Position numbers and translations under genes: made by a program. The notes below the pieces were generated by a model. That model had not been told where the DNA came from, ran no database searches, and saw nothing but the letters and a program-made list of their open reading frames with translations. From Paramagnetospirillum magneticum AMB-1 (GTDB lineage: Bacteria; Pseudomonadota; Alphaproteobacteria; Rhodospirillales; Magnetospirillaceae), in assembly GCF_000009985.1 (NCBI RefSeq), contig NC_007626.1, forward strand, positions 4,333,943-4,397,942: a DNA stretch of 64,000 nucleotides, read 5' to 3'. This document shows positions 8,317 to 16,665 of this stretch, piece after piece. Each line of letters begins with the position of its first letter. The first letter of the stretch is position 1.

Positions 8317-9324
8317 TCAGGCCGCGTTCTCGCGGCCGGGGGGCAACTGCTTGCCGTAGCGCTTCATGTAAAGCGGCAGGATCGCCTCGGCCGAGGTGGG
8401 CGTGATACCCAGCTCGGTCAGGCCCGGCTTGCCGCCGCGCACCACGTTGTCCACCTTCATCATCCGCACCTGGTCCTTGGTCAGCATGGGCTTGGGCAGC
8501 ATCTGAAGGAAGGTGGCCTGCAGCATGCCCAGGCCGAAGGGCAGCGGCACCAACAGACGCTGGCGGCCGGTGGACGACATCACCAGTTCCATGATCTCCT
8601 TCATGGAATAGCGGCGCGGCCCGCCCAATTCGAAGGTCTTGCCGGCGTGACGGGTGTCGTCGAGGATCTGCACCACCGCCTGGGCCACGTCGGAGACGCT
8701 GACCGGCTGGAAGATGGGGCCGCCCGAGCCGAACAGGTCGATGGAGCACCCGGTCTCGCCGCAGACCGGCTTGAAGCCGTCGCCGGTGAACACCGGCAGC
8801 ACCGGCGACACCATGGCCAGCTTGCCGAAGCGATTGAAGAAATCATCATCGGGGCCGAACACCACCGAGGGACGCACGACCGAGGCGCCGGGGAAAGCGG
8901 CCAGAACCGCCTCCTCGCCCGCCGCCTTGGAGCGGGCATAGGCCGCCTCGGAATTCTTGTCGGCGCCCAGCGCGGACACATGGACCAGACGGGCCACGCC
9001 CGCCGCCTTGGCCGCCGCCGCCACGTTGGCCGCACCCTTCACATGGATGGCGTCGAAGGTGGCCCGGCCGCTCTCATAGAGAATGCCCACCGCATTGACC
9101 ACCGCATCCACGCCGGCAACGGCCATGGCCACCGCCTTGGGGTCGGTGATGTCGGCGCGCAGCGGCGTCACCTGCCCCACGTCACCCATGGGCTTCAGAA
9201 ACTCGGCCGCGATGGGGTCGCGCACCGCGGCGCGCACCACCCAGCCCTGGGCGGCCAGACGCTTGACCACGTTCCTGCCGATAAAGCCCGAACCACCGAA
9301 TACCGTGACCACGCGCCGCGCCAT
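8317..9324 (-). CDS. NDUFA9-like NAD(P)-binding atypical SDR
   Basis: 335 residues. The N-terminal dinucleotide-binding motif VFGGSGFIG (about residues 7-15) and the SDR-a core (DAVVNAVGILYE, VHVSALGA, YARSKAAGE, PSVVFGP) match atypical extended SDRs related to the complex I accessory subunit NDUFA9. Family members act in quinone or lipid metabolism or in respiratory-complex assembly. I start at ATG 9324, preceded by GGAGGG; an upstream in-frame ATG three codons earlier lacks a better SD. It stands alone, divergent from tRNA-Leu. Confidence 0.85.
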   Translation of the reverse strand: MARRVVTVFGGSGFIGRNVVKRLAAQGWVVRAAVRDPIAAEFLKPMGDVGQVTPLRADITDPKAVAMAVAGVDAVVNAVGILYESGRATFDAIHVKGAANVAAAAKAAGVARLVHVSALGADKNSEAAYARSKAAGEEAVLAAFPGASVVRPSVVFGPDDDFFNRFGKLAMVSPVLPVFTGDGFKPVCGETGCSIDLFGSGGPIFQPVSVSDVAQAVVQILDDTRHAGKTFELGGPRRYSMKEIMELVMSSTGRQRLLVPLPFGLGMLQATFLQMLPKPMLTKDQVRMMKVDNVVRGGKPGLTELGITPTSAEAILPLYMKRYGKQLPPGRENAA

Positions 9325-9525
9325 GCATCCCTCCATTCGCCGGACGGCGCCGCGCGCCGCCTCCAAATCTTTGGGGCGAAAGCTAGCCCATAAGCCACGC
9401 GGGTGTAAAGGGCGGGGGGCGAAAACACAAAAACCGGAACGGGGTGAAAAAACACCGTTGACACCGCCCGCCGCCTCGCATATTTCTTCGCGCCTCGGAC
9501 GGCTGAGGCGGTTCGAGAGCTACCT

Positions 9526-9612
9526 GCCCAGGTGGCGGAATTGGTAGACGCGCACGGTTCAGGTCCGTGTGGCAGTGATGTCGTGGAAGTTCGAGTCTTC
9601 TCCTGGGCACCA
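9526..9612 (+). tRNA. tRNA-Leu (anticodon CAG)
   Basis: Acceptor stem GCCCAGG (9526-9532) pairs with CCTGGGC (9602-9608); discriminator A 9609 and encoded CCA 9610-9612. The anticodon stem CACGG/CCGTG encloses loop TTCAGGT with anticodon CAG at 9560-9562. A long variable arm and GTTCGAGTC T-loop confirm a class II leucine tRNA reading CUG codons, the dominant Leu codon in this window. Confidence 0.97.
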
Positions 9613-9697
9613 TCTCTTAACCGCGGCGCGGTCCTGTAGATGGATACATCGGACGCGGAGCCGCCCTCCCCAACAGGGGAAATAAAGGAGCGGCTCC

Positions 9698-10309
9698 GTG
9701 ACCGTTTTCTACCACAAGAACGATCTCCCGGACGGTCTCGACCTTGGCAATCTCGTTGCCATCGATTCCGAGACCATGGGCCTCAACCTGCAGCGCGACC
9801 GCCTGTGCGTGGTGCAGCTGTCGGCCGGCGACGGCCACGCCCATGTGGTCCATTATCCCAAGCCCGAATGGAACTCGCCCAATCTGGTGCGGATGCTGGC
9901 CGATTCCAAGGTCACCAAGCTGTTCCATTTCGCCCGCTTCGACGTGGCCATGATCCGTCGTTACCTGGGGGTGCGCTGCACGCCGGTATTCTGCACCAAG
10001 ATCGCCTCCAAGCTGACCCGCACCAATACCGAGGGCCACAGCCTCAAGGTGTTGTGCAAGGAATTCCTCAACATCGACCTGTCCAAGCTGCAGCAAAGCT
10101 CGGACTGGGGCGCGCCGGAGCTCACCGCCGACCAGCTGGCCTATGCCGCCTCGGACGTGCTGTACCTGCACCAGCTGAAGGACCGGCTCGACGCCCTGCT
10201 GGACCGCGAGGGCCGCCGCGCCCTGGCCGAGGCCTGCTTCGCCTTCCTGCCCGACCGCGCCGAGCTGGATCTGGCCGGCTGGGACGCGGAAGACATCTTC
10301 TCGCACTGA
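9698..10309 (+). CDS. rnd: ribonuclease D family 3'-5' exonuclease
   Basis: 203 residues from GTG. The DEDDy exonuclease motifs are visible: Exo I with Asp-x-Glu in AIDSETMGL (about 22-30), Exo II HFARFDVAMI (about 76-85), and Exo III YAASDVLYLH (about 150-159) with the Tyr and Asp. The HRDC domains of E. coli RNase D are missing, as is common in alphaproteobacteria, so this is the exonuclease core only. Likely role is tRNA 3' maturation, and it lies 85 bases downstream of tRNA-Leu. Confidence 0.9.
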   Translation: MTVFYHKNDLPDGLDLGNLVAIDSETMGLNLQRDRLCVVQLSAGDGHAHVVHYPKPEWNSPNLVRMLADSKVTKLFHFARFDVAMIRRYLGVRCTPVFCTKIASKLTRTNTEGHSLKVLCKEFLNIDLSKLQQSSDWGAPELTADQLAYAASDVLYLHQLKDRLDALLDREGRRALAEACFAFLPDRAELDLAGWDAEDIFSH

Positions 10310-10313
10310 TATT

Positions 10314-10435
10314 TCCCCCCTCAGGCGCCGGGCGGGGTTCTGCACCCCCCTTGGCTTCCGCCGCATCAGCGGCGCGGCCCCTTGGGCCTAGAGAGTGTTT
10401 TCGCCCCTCAGGCGCCGGGAGCACGCCCCCCCCGG
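10314..10435. repeat. dispersed intergenic palindromic repeat (family F)
   Basis: Directly after the rnd stop a stretch beginning CCTCAGGCGCCGGGCGGGG runs through CCTTGGCTTCCGCCGC and a GCGGCG arm; a partial second copy (GCCCCTCAGGCGCCGGGA) starts at 10403. Closely related sequence occurs inverted at 24001-24063, and more distantly as three tandem units at 19075-19250, so this is a repeat family and not a gene. Confidence 0.65.
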
Positions 10436-10451
10436 CCTCCTCGCGAATGCA

Positions 10452-10478
10452 CAAAACGGACCAAGCGGCTCCGTTTTG
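10452..10478 (+). terminator. 9-bp perfect inverted repeat before kdsD
   Basis: CAAAACGGA (10452-10460), nine-base loop, TCCGTTTTG (10470-10478), followed by a short pyrimidine run. It may be a terminator for rnd or an operator near the kdsD promoter; a TATAGT-like -10 lies about 30 bases further on. Confidence 0.35.
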
Positions 10479-10563
10479 CCTTTCCGTCTTTGGGCCGTTG
10501 CGTATAGTTATGCGCCCTCGCCTCGTGGAAGCGGGGAACGGACCTTTTTGACCGGACCCATTG

Positions 10564-11529
10564 ATGACCGCCGATTCCGACGCCCTCGCCATTGCCCGCC
10601 GGGTTCTCGACACCGAGGCCCGTGCGCTGGATTCCCTGGCGGCAAGCCTTGACGGTCCCTTTCTTCAGGCGGTGACCCTGATCGAGCGGGCGCCCGGCCG
10701 CGTCATCGTCACCGGCATGGGCAAGAGCGGCCATGTGGCGCGCAAGATCGCCGCCACCATGGCGTCCACCGGCTGCCCCGCCTTCTACGTCCACCCGGCC
10801 GAGGCCAGCCACGGCGATCTCGGCATGGTCACCCGCGACGACGCGGTGGTGGCCCTGTCCAATTCCGGCGAGACGCCCGAGCTGGGCGACATCATCGCCT
10901 ATACCAGGCGGTTCGAGATCGGGCTGATCGGCATCACCTCGCGCCATGGCTCGACCCTGGCCACCGCCTCGGACGTGGCCCTGGTGCTGCCCGCCAATCC
11001 CGAGGCCTGCCCCATGGGGCTGGCGCCGACCACCTCGACCACCATGATGCTGGCCCTGGGCGATGCCCTGGCCGTCACCCTGCTGGAGCGCAAGGGCTTC
11101 ACCGCCGCCGATTTCAAGGTGTTCCACCCCGGCGGCCAGTTGGGCCAGCGCCTGCTGAAGGTCGCCGACCTGATGCATGGCGGCGATGGCCTGCCCCTGG
11201 TGGGCGCCGAAGCGAAGATGGCCGAGGTGCTGCTGGTGATGACCGCCAAAAGCCTGGGCTGCGCCGGCGTGGTGACCCCGGACGGCCGGCTGGCCGGAAT
11301 TCTCACCGACGGCGATCTGCGCCGCCATATGAGCCCCGATCTGCTGACCGCCAAGGCCGCCGAGGTGATGACCGCCTCGCCCCGCACCGTGCCGCCCAAT
11401 CTGCTCGCCGCCGAGGCCCTGCGCCAGATGAACGAGCGCTCCATCACCAGCCTGTTCGTGGTGGAAGGCGACGGCCGCCCGGTGGGCGTGCTGCATGTTC
11501 ACGACTGCCTGCGGGCCGGGCTGGCATGA
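10564..11529 (+). CDS. kdsD: D-arabinose 5-phosphate isomerase (KdsD/KpsF)
   Basis: 321 residues. Converts ribulose 5-phosphate to arabinose 5-phosphate, the precursor of KDO in lipopolysaccharide. A SIS domain comes first (VTGMGKSGHVARK about 46-58, HPAEASHGDLGM about 78-89, SNSGETPE about 100), then a CBS pair (about 205-320, including LMHGGDGLPLV). ATG at 10564 is preceded by an in-frame TTG at 10561. Its stop overlaps the lptC ATG by four bases, opening the LPS operon kdsD-lptC-lptA-lptB-rpoN. Confidence 0.95.
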   Translation: MTADSDALAIARRVLDTEARALDSLAASLDGPFLQAVTLIERAPGRVIVTGMGKSGHVARKIAATMASTGCPAFYVHPAEASHGDLGMVTRDDAVVALSNSGETPELGDIIAYTRRFEIGLIGITSRHGSTLATASDVALVLPANPEACPMGLAPTTSTTMMLALGDALAVTLLERKGFTAADFKVFHPGGQLGQRLLKVADLMHGGDGLPLVGAEAKMAEVLLVMTAKSLGCAGVVTPDGRLAGILTDGDLRRHMSPDLLTAKAAEVMTASPRTVPPNLLAAEALRQMNERSITSLFVVEGDGRPVGVLHVHDCLRAGLA

Positions 11530-12242
11530 CCCTGCGCGCCGACACGGATTCCCAGCCCGACAAAGGGCGGCACCCCACGGGGCGCCATGCCCGCGGGCCG
11601 CGTCTCGGCCCCTTCGCCGATCACTCCCACTTCGTCTCGGTGATGAAGATCGCCCTGCCCGCTTTGGCCGTTCTGCTGCTGGGCCTGGTGGTGATCTGGC
11701 CCAAGCTGTCGCAGCTGGAAAGCGGCTTCAAGCTGAGCTTCGCCAACCTGTCGCCCAAATCCGTCGACACCCTGGTGATGAAGAACGCCCGCTATTTCGG
11801 CGTGGACGAGTCCAACCGGCCCTTCGCGGTGACCTCGGACACCGCCACCCAGATGCCCGGCAACCAGGACCTGATCCATCTGGTCAATCCCAAGGCCGAT
11901 TTCACCTCGACCTCGGGCGCCAATATCGTGGTGGACGCCATCGCCGGCGTCTATCATCAGTCCACCAAGGTGCTGGACCTGTCGGGGGGCGTGAACCTCT
12001 ACCACGACACCGGCTACGAGATTCACACGCCCACCGCCACGGTGGAACTGGCCAGCAACACGGCGCGGGGCTTTGAACCGGTGGAGGGCCACGGCCCCCA
12101 GGGCGCCATCCGCTCCACCGGCTTCGAGATCACCGGCAAGCACCACGACATCACCTTCACCGGCAAGTCGCAGCTCAATCTGCGCGCCGTAAGCCACAAG
12201 GCCCAGGACAAGGGCCGGAGCAAGGGAGCCAAGACGCGATGA
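11526..12242 (+). CDS. lptC: LPS export protein LptC
   Basis: 238 residues. A single transmembrane helix (about 42-62) anchors it in the inner membrane, and the periplasmic part is a beta-jellyroll that passes LPS from LptB2FG to LptA. The N-terminal cytoplasmic extension (about 1-38, His/Arg/Pro-rich) is longer than in E. coli LptC. ATGA overlaps exist with both kdsD and lptA, implying coupled translation in gene order. Confidence 0.9.
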   Translation: MTLRADTDSQPDKGRHPTGRHARGPRLGPFADHSHFVSVMKIALPALAVLLLGLVVIWPKLSQLESGFKLSFANLSPKSVDTLVMKNARYFGVDESNRPFAVTSDTATQMPGNQDLIHLVNPKADFTSTSGANIVVDAIAGVYHQSTKVLDLSGGVNLYHDTGYEIHTPTATVELASNTARGFEPVEGHGPQGAIRSTGFEITGKHHDITFTGKSQLNLRAVSHKAQDKGRSKGAKTR

Positions 12243-13204
12243 AGCCGCCCGCTCTTTTTCCGCTGGTTCTCAGCCTTGTGCTGGCGGCCCTGCCCGGCTC
12301 CGCCCTGGCCCAGGGCTTCGAGATGAGCAAGTCCGGCGACCAGCAGATCCAGGTCTACGCCGATAACGGCATCGAATGGCATTCCGAGGAATTGCGGGTC
12401 ATCGCGCGCGGCAACGCCCATGCCATCCGCGGCAACATGACCGTGGATGCCGACGTGCTGACCGCCCATTACCGCAAGGGCCCCAAGGGCGACGAGATCT
12501 GGCGCCTGGACGCCGACGGCAATGTGGTGATCCGCTCGCCCAACGACACCGCCACCGGTCACAAGGCGATCTATGACCTGGACAAGTCCATCTTCGTCCT
12601 GAAGGGCGCCCCGGCCAAGATGGTGACCCCCACCGACACCTTCACCGCCACCGAAAGCCTGGAATACTGGGAGCTGAAGAAGATGGCGGTGCTGCGCGGC
12701 GACGCCGTCGCTGTCCAGGAAGGCGGCAAGACCCTCAAGGGCGACGTGCTCACCGCCCATTTCAAGGACAAGGAAAAGGACAAGCCCGCCCCGGCCCGCC
12801 CCGGCGCCAAGCCGGCCCAGGCGGGGCAGCCGTCGGGCGGCGACGGCGGCGGTCTGGAACTGCAGCGCGCCGACGCCTACGGCCATGTGGTGATCCTGTC
12901 GGCCAGCGAAACCGTGACCGGCGATCGCGGCGACTATAATGCCGAAACCGGTATCGCCACCGTCTCCGGTTCGGTTAAGATCAGCCGCGAAGGCGGAAAT
13001 CAGCTGGAAGGGGGATGGGCGCACGTGAACCTCAACACCGGGGTCAGCAAGCTGTTCCCCACCGCGGCCGGCGCCGCCGAAAGCGGCCAGAGGGTTCAAG
13101 GCGTGTTCATTCCACAAAAGAAAGACAAGGGCGATAAGGGCGAAACGCCCGGCCGCGCCGGCTTTACCGGCAACGTGCCCACACCCGGGACGGGGGGACG
13201 ATGA
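12239..13204 (+). CDS. lptA: periplasmic LPS transport protein LptA (OstA-like)
   Basis: 321 residues, longer than the E. coli protein (about 185). A signal peptide (1-24, cleavage after ALA) precedes OstA-like repeats (IQVYADNGIEWH, VTADVLTA-type strands). A low-complexity Ala/Pro/Lys/Gly insert (about residues 181-203) separates two beta-taco halves, and the C-terminal tail is Lys/Gly-rich. It forms the periplasmic bridge for LPS between LptC and LptD. The lptC and lptB genes flank it with four-base overlaps. Confidence 0.9.
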   Translation: MKPPALFPLVLSLVLAALPGSALAQGFEMSKSGDQQIQVYADNGIEWHSEELRVIARGNAHAIRGNMTVDADVLTAHYRKGPKGDEIWRLDADGNVVIRSPNDTATGHKAIYDLDKSIFVLKGAPAKMVTPTDTFTATESLEYWELKKMAVLRGDAVAVQEGGKTLKGDVLTAHFKDKEKDKPAPARPGAKPAQAGQPSGGDGGGLELQRADAYGHVVILSASETVTGDRGDYNAETGIATVSGSVKISREGGNQLEGGWAHVNLNTGVSKLFPTAAGAAESGQRVQGVFIPQKKDKGDKGETPGRAGFTGNVPTPGTGGR

Positions 13205-13998
13205 AAATCATCAAGCCAGGAACGCCGCTCGCCGCCGAGAAGCCCGTCGTTGCGGGGCCGCGTCTGGTGGCCGACAATCCCGGCCTGGTGGCCCGCAACA
13301 TCGGCAAGAGCTTCAAGGGCCGCCCCGTGCTGCGCGACGTCTCCATCTCGGTGCAGCGGGGCGAGGCCGTGGGCCTGCTGGGTCCCAACGGCGCCGGCAA
13401 GACCACCTGTTTCTACTGCATCACCGGCCTGATCAACCCCGACATGGGCGCCATCCTGCTGGACGGCACCGAGATCACCGACCTGCCCATGTACCGCCGC
13501 GCCCGCTTAGGGATCGGTTACCTGCCGCAGGAAGCGTCGATCTTCCGGGGCCTGTCGGTGGAAGGCAACATCATGGCCGTGCTCGAAGTGGTCGAGCCCG
13601 ACCTGGAGCGGCGCCAGCACGACCTGGAAAGCCTGCTGGCCGAGTTTTCCATCAGCCATCTGCGCCGGGCGCCCGCCATGGCGCTGTCGGGCGGCGAGCG
13701 CCGCCGCGTCGAGATCGCCCGCGCCCTGGCCTGCCGGCCCCACTTCATCCTGCTGGACGAGCCGCTGGCCGGCATCGACCCCATCGCCGTGTCCGATATC
13801 CGCGACCTGGTGGCCCATCTCAAGCACCGCGGCATCGGCGTGCTGATCACCGACCACAATGTGCGCGAGACCCTGGACCTCATCGACCGCGCCTATATCC
13901 TGCACGATGGCTCGGTCCTGATGGAGGGCCGCCCCGCCGAGATCGTCGCCCATGAAGGGGTGCGACGGGTCTATCTCGGCGAGCGGTTCAGCATGTAA
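13201..13998 (+). CDS. lptB: LPS export ABC transporter ATPase LptB
   Basis: 265 residues. Walker A GPNGAGKTT (about 60-68), ABC signature ALSGGERRR (about 160-168), Walker B HFILLDEPLAG (about 180-190) and switch His in ITDHNVRET (about 218) are present. The N-terminal 28 residues are an extension before the usual LptB start. It powers extraction of LPS from the inner membrane. rpoN follows nine bases later, the arrangement known from many proteobacteria. Confidence 0.97.
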   Translation: MKIIKPGTPLAAEKPVVAGPRLVADNPGLVARNIGKSFKGRPVLRDVSISVQRGEAVGLLGPNGAGKTTCFYCITGLINPDMGAILLDGTEITDLPMYRRARLGIGYLPQEASIFRGLSVEGNIMAVLEVVEPDLERRQHDLESLLAEFSISHLRRAPAMALSGGERRRVEIARALACRPHFILLDEPLAGIDPIAVSDIRDLVAHLKHRGIGVLITDHNVRETLDLIDRAYILHDGSVLMEGRPAEIVAHEGVRRVYLGERFSM

Positions 13999-14007
13999 CG
14001 CCCCGCC

Positions 14008-15519
14008 ATGGCCATCGGTCCCAGGCTTGATATTCGCCAGACCCAGTCTCTGGTGATGACCCCGCAATTGCAGCAGGCCATCAAGCTGCTGCAATTGTCC
14101 AATTTCGAGCTGACCGCCTTCATCGACCAGGAGCTGGAGCGCAATCCGCTGCTGGAGCGCGAGGAAGGCGAGCGCGGCCCCGAGCCCACCGAGCCCAAGG
14201 TGGATTCCACCGATCTGGCGGTGCTCGACTCCGCTCCGGCCGAAGCCCCCCTGCTGGACGGCATGAACGGCGGCTCGGCCGAAGACGGCATGGACGTGGA
14301 TTACGACAACACCTTCAACAACGACAGCGCCTCCGACGCCGTCCAGGACGAGTCCCTGGGCCAATGGGGCAATGTGGGCGGCGGCGGCGGCGGCTTCGAC
14401 GACGGCGAGTCCAACCTGGAACAGATGGTGGCGGGCGAGATCAGCTTACGCGATCACTTGGCGGCCCAGGTCAGCATGGACATTCCCGACGCGGGCGACC
14501 GGCTGATCGCCCTGCACCTGATCGAAATGCTGGACGAGGCCGGCTACCTGATCGGCGACCTGGACGAACTGGCGGAAAGGCTGGGCTGTCCCACCGAGCG
14601 CGTCCTGGTGGTGCTGAAAAGAGTCCAGGGCTTCGATCCGGTCGGCGTCTTCGCCCGGTCGCTCAAGGAATGCCTGGGACTGCAGCTGGCCGAGAAGAAC
14701 CGCCTCGACCCCGCCATGCAGGCCCTGCTGGACAATCTGGAACTGCTGGCCCGGCGCGACCTGCCCGGCCTGATGAAGGCCTGCGGCGTCGATGCCGAGG
14801 ACATGGCCGAGATGATCGGCGAGATCAAGGCGCTGGACCCTAAGCCGGCCTTGGCCTTCGACCATATCGTCGCCCAGCCGGTCACCCCCGACGTGCTGAT
14901 GCGCCGCACCCAGGACGGCGCCTGGGTGGTGGAACTGAACTCCGACACCCTGCCCCGCGTGCTGGTCAATACCCGCTATTACTCCAAGATCGCCGGCGCG
15001 GCGCGCAGCAAGGACGACAAGACCTATATCTCCGAGCGCTTCCAGTCGGCCAACTGGCTGGTGAAGTCGCTGCACCAGCGCGCCACCACCATCCTCAAGG
15101 TGGCCACCGAGATCGTCCGCCAGCAGGACGCCTTCTTCCGCCTGGGGGTCCAGCATCTGCGCCCGCTGGTGCTGCGCGACATCGCCACCGCCATCTCCAT
15201 GCACGAAAGCACGGTCAGCCGCGTCACCTCCAACAAGTACATGGCCACGCCCCGCGGCATCTATGAACTGAAGTACTTCTTCACCCAGGCCATCGGCTCG
15301 GCCGACGGCGGCGACGCCCATTCCGCCGAATCGGTGCGCCACCGCATCAAGGCGCTGATCGACGCAGAGGGCAAGAGCGTGCTGTCCGACGATTCCATCG
15401 TCGACGCGCTGAAAGCCGAAGGCATCGACATCGCCCGCCGCACGGTGGCAAAATACCGCGAAGCCATGAACATCGGCTCGTCGGTCCAGCGCCGGCGGGA
15501 GAAGTCGCTGGGCATGTGA
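14008..15519 (+). CDS. rpoN: RNA polymerase sigma-54 factor
   Basis: 503 residues. The N-terminal activator-interacting region I is Gln/Leu-rich (QTQSLVMTPQLQQAIKLLQ, about 11-29), an acidic/Gly-rich linker follows (about 50-135), then the core-binding domain and HTH. The C-terminal RpoN box ARRTVAKYRE is at about 474-483. It directs transcription from -24/-12 promoters with AAA+ activators, often for nitrogen and motility genes. Nine bases after lptB; the spacer to ptsN is 164 bp and holds a promoter. Confidence 0.97.
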   Translation: MAIGPRLDIRQTQSLVMTPQLQQAIKLLQLSNFELTAFIDQELERNPLLEREEGERGPEPTEPKVDSTDLAVLDSAPAEAPLLDGMNGGSAEDGMDVDYDNTFNNDSASDAVQDESLGQWGNVGGGGGGFDDGESNLEQMVAGEISLRDHLAAQVSMDIPDAGDRLIALHLIEMLDEAGYLIGDLDELAERLGCPTERVLVVLKRVQGFDPVGVFARSLKECLGLQLAEKNRLDPAMQALLDNLELLARRDLPGLMKACGVDAEDMAEMIGEIKALDPKPALAFDHIVAQPVTPDVLMRRTQDGAWVVELNSDTLPRVLVNTRYYSKIAGAARSKDDKTYISERFQSANWLVKSLHQRATTILKVATEIVRQQDAFFRLGVQHLRPLVLRDIATAISMHESTVSRVTSNKYMATPRGIYELKYFFTQAIGSADGGDAHSAESVRHRIKALIDAEGKSVLSDDSIVDALKAEGIDIARRTVAKYREAMNIGSSVQRRREKSLGM

Positions 15520-15539
15520 CCCCCGGACGTCCGGCATGC

Positions 15540-15568
15540 TTGACTTCGGACAAGTCGGGGCCTATTTT
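15540..15568 (+). promoter_or_regulatory. ptsN: sigma-70-type promoter for ptsN
   Basis: TTGACT (15540-15545), 17-base spacer, TATTTT (15563-15568), about 115 bases upstream of the ptsN ATG. One of the best promoter matches in the window, and it implies ptsN is transcribed independently of rpoN. Confidence 0.6.
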
Positions 15569-15604
15569 CCGCCCGCCCCGTAGGAAAGACGGGACGGGGA
15601 CTAT

Positions 15605-15666
15605 CGCGCGGTAGAGTGTATCCCGCGCGTTTTGATGGAAGACCCAGCGGAACCCGAAGGTTCCGC
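15605..15666 (+). promoter_or_regulatory. two hairpins in the ptsN 5' leader
   Basis: CGCGCGG/CCGCGCG (15605-15611 and 15623-15629), then GCGGAACC, tetraloop CGAA, GGTTCCGC (15647-15666), a perfect 8-bp stem ending 17 bases before the ATG and just upstream of an AGGGTGG ribosome-binding region. They could stabilise the mRNA or affect translation; no known riboswitch fits. Confidence 0.45.
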
Positions 15667-15683
15667 CCTCATAGGGTGGATTC

Positions 15684-16148
15684 ATGGAAATCACCGATCT
15701 GATCAGCCCGGCCGCCGTCATTCCGAATCTGCGCGCTGCTTCGAAAAAGCAGGCGCTGCAGGATCTGGCCAAGAAGGCTGCCGAGATTACCGGCCTGCAC
15801 GAGCGGGCCATCTTCGACGTGCTGCTGGAGCGCGAGCGCCTGGGCACCACCGGCGTGGGCAACGGCATCGCCATCCCCCACGGCAAGCTTCCGGCCATGG
15901 AAAAGCTTTACGGCGTGTTCGCCCGTCTGGAAAAGCCCATCGCCTTCGAGTCCATCGACGAGCAGCCGGTGGACCTGATCTTCCTGCTGCTGGCCCCCGA
16001 ATCCGCCGGCGCCGACCACCTCAAGGCCCTGGCCCGGGTATCGCGGCTGCTGCGCGACAAGAGCGTGTGCGAGAAGCTGCGCGGCACCGACAATGCCGAC
16101 GCCCTTTACGCCCTGCTGACCGAAAGCCCCGCCAGCCGGGCGGCGTAA
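15684..16148 (+). CDS. ptsN: nitrogen-PTS enzyme IIA (EIIA-Ntr)
   Basis: 154 residues. The phosphorylatable His lies in NGIAIPHGKL (about 62-71), typical of the EIIA-Ntr/fructose family. It regulates potassium transport, nitrogen and envelope stress through its phosphorylation state and does not transport sugars. SD-like AGGGTGG lies six bases upstream. The common neighbour hpf (ribosome hibernation factor) is not found between rpoN and this gene. Confidence 0.95.
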   Translation: MEITDLISPAAVIPNLRAASKKQALQDLAKKAAEITGLHERAIFDVLLERERLGTTGVGNGIAIPHGKLPAMEKLYGVFARLEKPIAFESIDEQPVDLIFLLLAPESAGADHLKALARVSRLLRDKSVCEKLRGTDNADALYALLTESPASRAA

Positions 16149-16189
16149 GAATCTTCGCGAAAAGTTGCTGACGCTGCCCCGCCGCGCGC

Positions 16190-16424
16190 GGTCCTTCGCC
16201 CTGCGGGCTCAGTGTACTTTCCGCGAGGAACTATTGAAAAAATGGGCTTAAGGCGGCTTCGCGCCCATTTTTGACTTAACCTTACCCAGTCCGAGACCCT
16301 GTCTCGGACTGGGGAGAAATAAAGCCAAAGCCCGTGCGCCGGGCCGCCCCAAGCGCGGGCCTTTCCTTAATCACCACCGCACGAAAGTACACTGAGGCCG
16401 CAAGGCCGAAGGACTTTCGTGCGA
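16190..16424. repeat. composite palindromic element between ptsN and the DUF1150 gene
   Basis: The 281-bp gap 16149-16429 is mostly inverted repeats. CTCAGTGTACTTTC (16208-16221) is matched by its exact complement at 16383-16396, with about 15 further near-matching bases outside each. Inside lie a 13-bp perfect hairpin (CCCAGTCCGAGAC, 16285-16297, loop CCT, complement 16301-16313) and, at the right end, GCACGAAAGT (16379-16388) with its complement at 16413-16422. No open frame or transposase is present; it resembles a MITE or REP-type cluster. Confidence 0.6.
16237..16272. terminator. bidirectional terminator between ptsN and DUF1150 gene
   Basis: AAAAAATGGGC (16237-16247), 15-base loop, GCCCATTTTT (16263-16272). 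The A and T flanks make it usable by both the rightward ptsN and the leftward hsp20 operon. It lies inside the palindromic element 16190-16424. Confidence 0.65.
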
Positions 16425-16429
16425 ATTCA

Positions 16430-16663
16430 TCAATGCACGCTCATGGGCTCCATGTCGTGCTGCAGGATGGCGGCAAAGGCGGTGTCGCGCGACGGGGCCG
16501 CGCCGATCACCGTGCCGTCGGCGGCGTGGATGGACCAGCCGCCCTGGCCGCCATTGTCCTCGTGCTTGAAATAGGCGATGGCCGGCATGCCCCAGTTGGC
16601 GAAATCGGTGGCGTTCATCAGGCCGTGGCTGAGAAGCACGGTTCTGTCATCCATGGTCTTCAT
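16430..16663 (-). CDS. DUF1150 family protein, partner of Hsp20
   Basis: 77 residues. MPAIAYFKHEDNGGQGGWSI (about 26-45) and GTVIGAAPSRDTAFAAILQHDM (about 50-71) are typical of DUF1150. Family members sit next to small heat-shock proteins in alphaproteobacteria; role unknown. Only two bases separate it from the hsp20 stop, so it is the second gene of the same heat-shock operon. It ends close to the palindromic element and terminator. Confidence 0.85.
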   Translation of the reverse strand: MKTMDDRTVLLSHGLMNATDFANWGMPAIAYFKHEDNGGQGGWSIHAADGTVIGAAPSRDTAFAAILQHDMEPMSVH

Positions 16664-16665
16664 GT

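Noticed and set aside
15520..15683. A hidden hpf gene between rpoN and ptsN
   Set aside because: The 164-bp gap is too short for hpf (about 100 residues or more) and all frames contain stops.
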